A DNA stretch of 64,000 bases, taken from contig CM060732.1 of NCBI GenBank assembly GCA_030704615.1, positions 248,001 to 312,000 of the forward strand, read 5' to 3'. Position 1 is the stretch's first letter. Each line of letters begins with the position of its first letter. The notes beneath the pieces are model-generated. The model had not been told where the DNA came from and did not search any database. It saw only the letters and a program-made list of their open reading frames with translations. Of the stretch, positions 55,936 through 64,000 are shown in pieces. Source of the DNA: Takakia lepidozioides (taxonomy: Eukaryota > Streptophyta > Takakiopsida > Takakiales > Takakiaceae). Position numbers and translations under genes: made by a program.

Positions 55936-56099
55936 AATTTCACTAAGTGCAAGTCCTTGACTTCTATGCTTCTACTCAAGCAAAAATATGGTTTCTAGGT
56001 GGTCATAAGAGGCATCTTCTTGCTCTCTTCCACCCCAATGTGCAACCAAGAGTGGTCCAACTCAACTAGCAAGTCATTGTCCACCAAATCAATCCCCCT

Positions 56100-56225
56100 T
56101 GTAGTCCTGGGGGGGCTGATATTTCATGAGCCATGGGCCATGAACGGCATGAGCCATGAGCAGAGTCGTAAGTGTCGAAAAAAACATGAGCAGGACTATT
56201 TTCCGGAAATGAGTGTCCGCGGGAA
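56100..56225 (+). repeat. CATGAGC element end
   Basis: GGGGGGGCTGATATTTCATGAGC followed by more CATGAGC copies and CATTTCCGG...GTCCGCGGGAATAGGG. Same terminus as 33910 (inverted) and 59504. Confidence 0.6.
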
Positions 56226-56439
56226 TAGGGTTTAGGGTGTCACGGTCATAGGGGGAGAAGGACCTCCCGATGAAGAAGGGTTGACAATGTTTTTTAGAAT
56301 TACATGGAACGATGGATACAGAATAGAACAAAAGAGGGCACAATGGGGTTTTTATTGATCCACATGAATTGCATTTGAAGCACGTCTAGTCTGCTGGTGG
56401 TGCAAACAAATCTTTAGCCCTGTGCCTTCTGAATACAAG

Positions 56440-57003
56440 TCACGTTGTCAATGGGACTTCGACTACTCTGAAAACTAGCTCATGAGTCATCGGGCTCCTC
56501 CAAGTAAACTGGATTGGAGCCGTTGTACCGCCCCTGTTGATGTTCACCACAATGTCGTGCCCTTCAATCATACCACCATCGAATATGGAAAGCTTTACGT
56601 TTTCGTCGTCCACACCAATGCGAATGTCCCCATACAATGGAGAAGAGGAGCGCACTCCTTCAGGAGTATACGTCTCTCTGATGGAGTCCACCCACTTCCA
56701 CTGGCAGCAGTTCCACCGCAACAGCATAGCAGTGCGCATTCTTCTGCATGGGTGCCCGTCGTAGCTGGGAAAATCGGAATCAAGGATACGCAGGAGCCAC
56801 GGACTCCTCGGACCAAGATCGTCACCCCGCTCGAAGGCGTAATGGCCTGGGATATACTCAAAAGCGGACAATGTTTCCACATTCGAACCACTATCTTCTG
56901 TATAAACTGTGTGCCAGATAACGATGTCTCCCGATGTGGCCGAATACATTGCATAATCAAAGCCTCCATAAGGGCAGTCATCCCGGTTCTGGAAGCACGA
57001 CAT
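56440..57003 (-). CDS. Unrecognised ~187-aa protein, copy A of repeated family
   Basis: Start chosen at 57003 because AAGGATGTCGTGC is shared with the copies at 57558 and 20107, although the frame is open further upstream. Conserved features: DCPYGGF, DIVIWHTVYTEDSG, FEYIPGHYAFERGD, SPWLLRILDSDFPSYDG, AMLLRWNCCQWKW, SSPLYGDIRIGVDDE, FDGGMIEGHDIVVNINRG, IQFTWRSP and VEVP near the C-terminus. No signal peptide or membrane segment is seen. Predicted mixed beta structure rich in Trp and Asp. Intact, so possibly expressed. Divergent from copy B with 554 bp between starts. Function unknown. Confidence 0.65.
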   Translation of the reverse strand: MSCFQNRDDCPYGGFDYAMYSATSGDIVIWHTVYTEDSGSNVETLSAFEYIPGHYAFERGDDLGPRSPWLLRILDSDFPSYDGHPCRRMRTAMLLRWNCCQWKWVDSIRETYTPEGVRSSSPLYGDIRIGVDDENVKLSIFDGGMIEGHDIVVNINRGGTTAPIQFTWRSPMTHELVFRVVEVPLTT

Positions 57004-57557
57004 CCTTGCAAAGGAGGTCCTGAGGACGTCTTTGATGCCGATGACAATGACCTTGCGGACAACAACGAAGCCCTTTGATTTTTGAAATGATGAGAGCGGA
57101 AGAGCAGTGGGGCTCCAATAATGGAGCATCTGGGTCCCACGTACCCACCAATCATCGTGTAACGTGTTCATCATGCCAGCGGTGGATGAACCGATACCTC
57201 TTTCTCATCCATAGGGAATAGTTTGAAATCTGCCACCGAAGTCCATCCCCCGGATGGAAATTCGGCGCAGCATTTACATCAAAGGGGGGATGGACTTCGT
57301 CGTCTCGAGTGGCTATAGGCCCACCTGGCACTTACTGCCCATAGTTTGCATGGCACGGAAGGAAACTGAAATGGCTACATTCATGGAGCAGCCAATCTTC
57401 ATCCGTGCATGTTCCTGTAGGGGGGGAATTTAAATGTGCCCTGGAGTGTTAGTGAGGAATTGCAGCGTTTGCTTAAACTTCTTCCAGCCACCGCGCTGCT
57501 GCCTCCTACATCCGGGAGCTGCTGTCATTGAGCGTACTCCGCTAATCTTTTGCAAGG
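57004..57557. promoter_or_regulatory. Shared divergent upstream region of copies A and B
   Basis: It contains one GGATGGAAATTCGGCGC half-palindrome (57252-57268) bracketed by CATCCCCC and GGGGGGATG, the same motif as array A. No gene. It may be a common promoter, by position only. Confidence 0.35.
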
Positions 57558-58136
57558 ATGTCGTGCCGCCGCAATCCTGCTGACTGCCCTTATCATGGCC
57601 ATTATTATACGATGTTCAAACCAGAATCAAGAGACATCATTGTGTGGCTCTATGTTTTCACTGACGCTTCTGGAATCAAGCGGCAGTCTTTGCGCGCAAT
57701 GGAGTATTTGGAGGGCTATAATTGCTTTGAGCGAGGTGAGGGCGAGGGTCAATGCGGTCCGTGGGTCCTGAAAATTGTTAACCTCGATATACCAAGCTGG
57801 AATGGGATGCCGGACAGATCACACACGGCCTCGCTTTGGCGCTGGAACTACTGCCAGTGGACCGGGGAGGACGACACCGGGGAAAACTATATTCGTGGAG
57901 TTCACTCCGCTCTTCCAGTGTATGGAGACATTCGGCTGAGTTGCGAAGACGAATCGCACGGGCACACGAGGCCCACAATGACCTTGTCAATGTATGATGG
58001 TGGTATCATTGATGGGCATGACATTGTCGTCAGCTCCACCAAGGGCACCAGAACGACTGCATTGCAGTTTACCTGGAGGTGCCGCGTCAGTAGTGAGCTT
58101 GTTTTGAGGGATATCGAAGTTCCGTCGACTTGGTGA
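57558..58136 (+). CDS. Unrecognised 192-aa protein, copy B of repeated family
   Basis: Begins MSCRRNPADCPYHGHYY; then DIIVWLYVFTDASG, LRAMEYLEGYNCFERGEGEG, GPWVLKIVNLDIPSWNG, SLWRWNYCQWTGED, VYGDIRLSCEDE, YDGGIIDGHDIVVSSTKGT, LQFTWRCR and IEVPSTW at the C-terminus. It aligns with copy A over the whole length without gaps larger than a few residues; the amino-acid sequence has diverged while the order of motifs is kept, which suggests selection on protein. Single uninterrupted frame, TGA at 58134. Function unknown. Confidence 0.65.
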   Translation: MSCRRNPADCPYHGHYYTMFKPESRDIIVWLYVFTDASGIKRQSLRAMEYLEGYNCFERGEGEGQCGPWVLKIVNLDIPSWNGMPDRSHTASLWRWNYCQWTGEDDTGENYIRGVHSALPVYGDIRLSCEDESHGHTRPTMTLSMYDGGIIDGHDIVVSSTKGTRTTALQFTWRCRVSSELVLRDIEVPSTW

Positions 58137-58399
58137 TGCCCATGTAGAAGGCAAAAGGGCTTAGATTTGTCTAGAGTTGCTAAATGTGAGACACCGTGTT
58201 CAATCATAAACAAACCCATTGTCCCTCACTTCAATGTGTTGTGTTTTATTGTGTTCAAGAACTGCTGTAATTGGCCCACTGTTTACAATTTGTGGTCTCA
58301 TTTCTATAATGTGTCTGTCCACATGAATATACCAGAGTCAGCGATATCAGAGTCCTGAGGTGAAGGAAATCCTTGTATGAGTAAAAGGAAACATCTACA

Positions 58400-58995
58400 T
58401 GCCCAAGCTCAGAAATACGGCACCGCGTTTCATTTTTCTCCATGCAGCGATTTCTGGCAGCTCCCTTTCCTCCGTTGTGGTCGTAACGGAAATGTGGTAC
58501 CGCATTTCATTTCTTGACATGGCATTTCCATACTTCGAATTCCTAATGCGGCACCGCATTTCCATATTGGACCTTGAATTGTCCAAGCATGTCCAATCGC
58601 CAATGCATGTCCATGTCCGTTCTAGAAATGCGGCACCGCATTTCCATGTCAGTCATCAAAATTTCGTATTGGACAATGGAATGCAGCACCGCATTTCCGT
58701 CCAGCACGATGGAATGCGGTGCCGCATTTTTGTCGAAGGGTCTGGAATTGGACAAACAAGGATGTCCGTTCTGGAAATGTGGCACCGCATTTCCATGTCC
58801 GCCATGGGAATAACGTGTTCGACCTCCGAATGCGGTGTCGCATTTCCATTGACCTCCATGGAAGGAGCTTGCAATCGGCAAAACTTCCGTGTCGAAAACG
58901 GAAATGCGGCACCGCATTTCTATTCGGCCGAACTATTTCGGAAACATTGTTCTTGCCCCGGTTTTGGAAATGCGGTGCCGCATTTCCGGTTTTGG
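58400..58995. repeat. Array D: GGAAATGCGGCACCGCATTTCC palindromes
   Basis: Ten copies near 58413, 58490, 58545, 58626, 58678, 58709, 58774, 58828, 58899 and 58966, spaced 31-81 bp. The arms GAAATG/CATTTC are strongly kept. The centre is GGCACC in most and GGTGCC in two, as if CG at the centre had decayed to CA or TG. Overlapping open frames on both strands are by-products. Confidence 0.85.
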
Positions 58996-59116
58996 GAAGG
59001 ACGTGGTTTGGAAGATGGTGTCGTTTAGAAGCACATTGGAGAGGGGACATCGCGGAGAGAATTTCCTTTATATACTCTAGAAGAGAATGTAAATGTACAG
59101 AGAGTTAATTAAAAAT

Positions 59117-59503
59117 CTACAAATCTTGAAAATCATCACTATCGTCATCATGTCCTTGATTGTCCTGCTCCCCTTCCACCCCGTCATTGCCTTTCTCATG
59201 TCCAGCGGACTGCTCGTTGGCCAGACTTTTCAAAATCTCATCTTCTCCTTGCGGAACTGACCATCTCACCTCCGTTGGGTCGTCGTCCTCCCTGTCTGCA
59301 ACGCTCTCTTCCGCTGAATCACATATATACTTTCGCACCCGTCTACATGTCTCAGCTGCTGCTAACTCTTTCCTTATCCTTCTGTCCTCCCTAGCCCTCT
59401 CCAAAATCAGCTCTACTTTATTGGGATTCTCACATCGTCTAATCGCTGTATTTGCAAGTTTAGCTGCATAACTAGGAAGGGAGTAGTCCTTCACCGGGGA
59501 GGT
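59117..59503 (-). pseudogene. C-terminal module of methyltransferase-like family, 5'-truncated
   Basis: SPVKDYSLPSYAAKLANTAI, RRCENPNKVELILERARED, RKYICDSAEESVADRED, EVRWSVPQGEDEILK and a Asp/Gly-rich tail to the stop at 59117. Its upstream side is cut at 59504 exactly within the codons for SPVKD by a CATGAGC-type element end (16758-17006 shows the uncut sequence). This copy shows the uninterrupted sequence used to define the CACTA insertion site. Confidence 0.75.
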
Positions 59504-59575
59504 TTACTATTTCATGAGCGCATGAGCGCATGAGCCCATGAGCCTATGAGCTCATGAGCGGACATTCGCGGAATT
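59504..59575 (+). repeat. CATGAGC element end
   Basis: GAGGTTTACTATTTCATGAGC followed by five more ATGAGC(G/C) heptads and GGACATTCGCGGAATTGG. It sits at an insertion junction in the methyltransferase-family exon. Confidence 0.65.
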
Positions 59576-59619
59576 GGAATTTTCCTGCCTTTATTGACGG
59601 TGTTATGTCCTCTTACCTC

Positions 59620-59945
59620 GGTAATAGGGTCTGTTTCTCCTGGTCCAGGATGCGGAATGAGGTATTTTGGCGTCGTTATTCCCAAGAGCAGTGTGCTAAA
59701 ATGGTGTTTTGAAGACATCCACCGGGGTATTTTGGCACCGAAATTACCTCTTAGAATGTGATATAGTGCGGTATTTAATGGCGCAGAACGGGCTATTTGG
59801 GCGCCGAAATACCCAAGTGGAATGTGCTGAAGTGCCTTGTGCTGAAGGCTTCCATCGCGATATTTTGGTACAGTAATTCATCCGTGGAATTTTTGAGGCC
59901 CATATAACGAAGGCGCGCATTGGGCTATTTCGGCGCCAAATTTCC
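59620..59945. repeat. Array E: TATTTCGGCGCCGAAATA-type palindromes
   Basis: Five units near 59655, 59735, 59800, 59870 and 59930, such as GGGCTATTTGGGCGCCGAAATACCC and GGGCTATTTCGGCGCCAAATTTCCC, spaced 60-80 bp. Confidence 0.65.
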
Positions 59946-60190
59946 CAATAGGAATGTTAGAAACGGCAGGGTTTTCATGGCTTCAAGTTCTCGGCTCGAT
60001 GGTGTGCATAAATTACTTGTAGGGTTCTTCACTGAAGTTTGCGTCTCTTCTGCTTTTATTATACATTTTGGTTGGCAGAAGAAATGTAGGGAATTGGACA
60101 AGCAGTCTGAACACAATGATTTTTCAAATCGTCAATATTTTCATTAAGTGTTTCAGAACTGTACAACAAAAGGATCCAAATGAGACTTTG

Positions 60191-62096
60191 CTATGGTGAG
60201 GATCCGCTATCACTGTCCGATGCATCCCCGGCCTCATGCAAGGATGGCTGCCTTCCACCTGCCTCCGAACCTGCACTGCCGCTACCGCTGTTACTCTGAG
60301 AAGCCCTCCCCTCAAAAATACCATCCTCACCAGCCGGAACTGTCCACCTGGGTGCGGAAGTGTCCTCAACATTCCCCTCGCTCTCGGACGCGGATTCTAT
60401 TACGAACTTCCCTACTCTGCCTTTCACAATTCTATGTTTGGCCTCACGCCTCATTATAATTCTCTGCTCATTCCCGTATGTCAATTGCTCTAACCGAGTA
60501 GGCCTATCCTCCCTCCTGATGGCTTCTCTGGCAGCCGTGTCTGCATAGGCTGGTAGAAAAAAAGGCTTATGGGGACTCGCGAGAAACGATTTTCTGGCAA
60601 AGAATGGCCGATGCGATTCTGTCTCCTCCTCTGCAACAGGGTCCGATTCGGGCAAGTCTCCCAGCTTCTCCTCGTCGGACGACTCTGCAAGGCTGAGTGT
60701 ACGCACAAACATAGAATGAAGTACATTAGAGAATTCAAACAGGGAATCATCGGCAGGTTGCGTGGTCCCTACAACCGAAACCAATACACTTACTATGGTG
60801 CAACTCACTCGAAGACAGGCATTGGGGGAAGCGGCTTCGGGCGCCCCTGCATCGAACGAATTTCCTGGACTTCCTCCTCTTCATCTTCCTCCTCCCCTTC
60901 CACGTCATCTTCTGCGTTTTTGGGATCCTCAGTCGGAGGCAAACGCTGAAGGCCCGCCAAATTGTAATCGTACAAGGCCGTATCCCCCTCAAATGAGAAC
61001 ACAAATCGGTTCGACGTCCTTCCCGCCCACATACAGGCACCTGCAAATTCATACGACACAACCACAACCAAACTCAAGAATGAGTTGCTTCCTCGCACAA
61101 GCAAACATACACAAACGGAAATGGTGTCAATTTTGGTGCCGCATTCAATTAACGTTCTCACCTGTATTTGCAGTGATGTTGAGGACCCTGCCTTCAACAT
61201 CCGTACATGTTTCCATGAGCGTCTGGGATGAATGCAGGACTCCTGGTCCTGCCATACCTCCATGGCTTGCCCGACAAATCACAAAGAATGTCCTTCTCTC
61301 CCACATGGTTGAACAGGACGTTATACTCCAGTGGAATCAACAAGTCTTCTTGTTTCACGTAATTTGAATTTCTAATGTTTCTTCACGAAGCAAAATGCCT
61401 GAAAGATAAGAGTCTGCAGAGAAGGAAATGTCCTGGAGGTTTTGCTCCTCCGCAAGCTCCAGCAGGTTCTGATCGTCGCCAAGTCGTACCACGTTGTCGT
61501 CCTCTCCTTCTGTCAGCTCAATGGGCCGCCATTCTGCAGATCCAACTCCCACATCTCCAGCGGCCTCCACCGCATCCGTGTTTTTTGAAATTGACTGCAA
61601 ACCCAATATCTCCGCTTCCAGTCTCCCTAGGGGTTTTACTGGCGAAGCCATGGGCTCCTTCTGCTTCCTCGACTTCCGAACTCTAGGTGGGCTTTTCTGA
61701 GGCGATATCTGAGGTGTTGAATGAGGACTCGCCTGCCTCGATGCACTTCCACCTTGCGAGCGCAGCACCCGGGCAGGAGTATCCAAAGTTGACTGTGTTG
61801 CTTCGCCCCCTTGCGATCCCTCCCCAGCTCCCATGTCAAACAAACAGGAAAACATGAGACACTGCACGCAAAAAAAAGGGTGTAAAAGGAATATTGCGTA
61901 TGGAGTGCTTCACATCCGCAAAGCACGAATCTCTCACTGGTGGGCGATCCGAGTCTCCGGATAACGAGGTCTGCATTTCATGCATGAGACGGAGCTTAAG
62001 TCGTGTCGTCGGCGGCTTCCCAAAATCTCGCGTCCTCCTTCTCTTTGCCGGAGTCGCCTGAGCTTCCACAAACTCTATGCTACCACTATGCCGCAT
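60191..62096 (-). pseudogene. Second methyltransferase-like gene with C-terminal module
   Basis: Exons readable: 62096 down (MRHSGSIEFVEAQATPAKRRR), a linker exon 61867-61355, about 61355-61162 (PLEYNVLFNH, GRTRSPAFIP, TCTDVEGRVLNI), 61040-60809 (CMWAGRTSNRFVFSFEGDTA, acidic tail PPMPVF) and 60692-60191 (LAESSDEEKLG, PFFARKSFLAS, LPAYADTAAREAI, FVIESASES, RWTVPAGEDGIFEG, to TGA). Donor TTCGA|GTGAGT and acceptor CACTCAG|CC join in frame. AdoMet motif I is degraded (NITANTG instead of DLICGTG), the motif-IV exon is absent, and there is a frameshift between SPAFIP and TCTD. The last exon is intact. Confidence 0.6.
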
Positions 62097-62339
62097 AAGG
62101 AGAGGAAACGCAGGAGAATGTCACTGCAGAAGGGCAAGGAGCGAGAGAGCGAAGCGGTGGAACATGCAACCACTATGCACGAGCAGATGTGTAAGCAGCC
62201 ACGTCTCCCGAAGCGTTGCCACCGTCCACCACTTTCTGCCGTATGGGTGATGAAGAGATTGTGACCCCTGACACGTTCGCACGGATGAAGTCGACTGGAA
62301 CACGACGCGTGCCAGTTCCAGCCACCAGTACAAGACGGT

Positions 62340-63150
62340 TTATCCGAATTGCGGCACCGAAATACCTTCCGTTCACCGGATGCTGTTCCCGGAGCAGCCG
62401 ACATTGAATGAAATATCCGCACATCATGAAACCCAACCGCCATGAAAATCCCCTGCCTATGACATTCAACAGTCAGGTCGGTACGTTTCATCAGCGGACG
62501 GATGAATTTCGGCGCCAAAATTCATCCTATTCAAGTGCTTTCGTACACAAACTTACAAATTTCGGCGCTGCAATTCATCGCTTCCCAAGTCCTCATTCGT
62601 CATGAACAAACCTGTCAGTGGGATATCGGAGCCGGAATTAATTCCGGGACAGTGGAAACGGCTGCACTTGGGCACATTTCATCCATATTTCGGCGCCGAA
62701 ATTCATTACGAATATCTCCGTCCGCGCGTAGACGAGGTGAAATCATCCATATTTCGGCGCCGAAATTCATCCAGAGCGAAGACTAAATCGACACCATGCT
62801 ATGCTTTGCCGCCATCATTGCCCCTGACGGATGCTGTCCATGCCTGTTGGACTTGCCATTTCTGGACATTTAACTATAATTTCGGCGCCGAAATTATACT
62901 TTATGTGCGGCAACGTCCCGTGCGAAAAAGACCACTTAATGGATACTGTCGGTTTCAAATGAAAAAAACGGCTAAAATGCAATTAATTTTGACAGAAGGG
63001 GTTCAATATGCCGATTTCTCCATTAAATGCAGAATATTCCTGTTATCTTCGTCGGAACGGGGTATTTCCAACGATTTACCGAAAATTATATCATCTAGAA
63101 GCAAATAGTAAGTGTCGGGTTTGGACAAATTTCAGCGCCGAAATTCATCC
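62340..63150. repeat. Array F: GATGAATTTCGGCGCCGAAATTCATC palindromes
   Basis: Eight units near 62345, 62501, 62555, 62620, 62685, 62745, 62875 and 63127. The best ones read CATCCATATTTCGGCGCCGAAATTCATCC and TAATTTCGGCGCCGAAATTA. Spacing 50-250 bp. The intact GGCGCC core is more frequent here than in array D. Confidence 0.75.
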
Positions 63151-63415
63151 GTCGCATAGAAAATGTAATATTAGAGTTACTCATTGCGGACAATAAGGAT
63201 GAATATGCAATCATCCATAGGAAACACAAAGAATCTGAATTGCTCGTCCCATCAGGCCTGCAGGTTACTTTGGTATTATTTATCCTAAAGCGACTTGAAT
63301 ACAATGCCTGAATCATTCTCTTCGCATCTACCAATGTCTTACCGTTTTGGAAAATAGGTAAACATTCAAGGGCATATAACCAAGGACCAGATTTGGCGGC
63401 CACAAAAAGATCCAT
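63095..63415 (-). other. Unrecognised open frame
   Basis: MDLFVAAKSGPWLYALECLP and DAKRMIQALYSSRFRINN look protein-like, but no domain is recognised and the C-terminal end runs into palindrome array F. May be a fragment of an exon. Confidence 0.25.
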
Positions 63416-63724
63416 CCATATAAGTTTGGCATGGTATCAAGTGTCCTAGAGTAACCGGCTTCTAAAAGAGGCTAAGAACACATCATCTACTGCTATGAAG
63501 GATTCAGACGTAGATACCAGGACCGGATGCACACTTATGCAAGAAACAGACATAAGTATTTGAATTTACGGTCATGAAATGCTCCCTTGGTGTAAAGTCT
63601 GTAGAGCCTCTTTCAGTTGTCCTTCCTCACATGATCAAGCATCCTCACATTCCCGCAAATCGTTATAAAGAACATTTTGTGGATCCATCTCTTGGTCCTC
63701 TTTTGGAAGCTGTGGTCATCTTGT

Positions 63725-63815
63725 GCATTGTGTCGCTGCTGCTGTTTCCAGATGACTATCTACCTATGCAGGTTTCTTGTAGCTATTGATCCACAGTGAA
63801 TCGTAGGTAATATTG
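63725..63815 (+). mobile_element. Fragment similar to interior of TIR/LINE element
   Basis: CTACCTATGCAGGTTTCTTGTAGCTAT and following bases resemble 36385-36432 of the TIR element (CAGGTTTCTTGTAGCTATCATTCCACA). 63150-64000 otherwise shows no recognisable gene. Confidence 0.4.
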
Positions 63816-64000
63816 TGCTTCAAACCCATCCCTCTTGCATGAATTTCTACCCACCCTCATTCCTGCTCCTTCAACTACCCCTGCCTCCGGAACAATCATG
63901 TATGGATCCAAATCTTGCTCCACATTTGACATAGGTGTCCATGAGGGTATTGTTCAGAATGACCTCTGGAAATGTTCCAGCTTTGATGATGTCACCATGG

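Larger units (their letters stand above)
55073..56439. other. Region upstream of DNMT element, no gene
   Basis: It presumably includes the leader and 5' LTR of the DNMT element, but no second LTR is present for comparison. It holds a tandem repeat (55640-55935) and a CATGAGC end (56100-56225). Confidence 0.4.

Noticed and set aside
55658-55979. Gly/Trp-rich open frames on the minus strand
   Set aside because: They arise from the tandem repeat AGTCCTCCAAA; no sign of a gene.
58543-59050. Minus-strand frames with repeated GNAVPHF/EMRCRIS peptides
   Set aside because: Translations of palindrome array D; present in several frames at once.

Overview
This is a repeat-dominated window of a eukaryotic nuclear genome, most likely a charophyte (streptophyte) green alga. 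The evidence is spliceosomal-type introns, En/Spm (CACTA) elements of the land-plant type (Transposase_24, Transposase_23, TNP2, DUF4216, DUF4218), chromodomain Ty3/gypsy elements primed by an initiator-Met tRNA-like PBS, and a gypsy-type element that encodes a cytosine-5 DNA methyltransferase. A Chara-like genome would fit, but that is inference. There is no organellar or bacterial operon structure, and almost every recognisable coding region is part of a mobile or amplified family and is broken.

Layout. 1-2976: right part of a terminal-inverted-repeat (TIR) DNA element carrying pieces of an internally deleted LINE; its full-length sister copy is at 35545-40715. 3008-16757: a complete 13.75-kb CACTA element (TIR CACTAGAAGCATTCGTGTC, 3-bp CGT duplication). 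It holds a broken TNP2 gene (minus strand) and a divergent multi-exon TNP1-like gene (plus strand) into which an FCP1/NIF-like HAD phosphatase exon is spliced. The element sits inside a methyltransferase-like gene whose other exons lie at 16758-18730 and whose remaining end is at 2977-3007. 18953-23206: a CACTA fragment, a copy of an unrecognised ~190-aa family, palindrome arrays, a rearranged MULE-like gene and a solo LTR. 23380-26330: about 3 kb of palindrome arrays. 26790-33592 (minus) and 34175-46331 (plus): two chromodomain gypsy elements with clear 5-bp duplications. The first splits another copy of the methyltransferase-family C-terminal module; the second is split by the TIR/LINE composite element. 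46490-51430: a MULE-like pseudogene and a second TNP2 pseudogene. 52275-55072: gypsy-type gag-protease-DNMT polyprotein remnant. 56440-58136: a head-to-head pair of the unrecognised ~190-aa family. 58400-63150: palindrome arrays alternating with two more members of the methyltransferase-like family.

The most unusual signal is a set of arrays of short palindromes centred on GGCGCC (or GGCACC/GGTGCC). The arms differ between arrays but change on both sides together, so each array keeps its own palindrome. The arrays repeatedly lie next to two gene families that are not ordinary transposon genes: a beta-class-like AdoMet methyltransferase fold with a conserved C-terminal module, and the ~190-aa family. 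Whether arrays and genes form one system is inference; the palindromy, the gene homologies and the co-location are read directly from the sequence.

Insertion order can be read by nesting. The LINE was deleted and taken into the TIR element. The TIR element inserted once into the methyltransferase-family gene and once into the gag of the plus-strand gypsy. The CACTA element inserted into the same methyltransferase-family gene.
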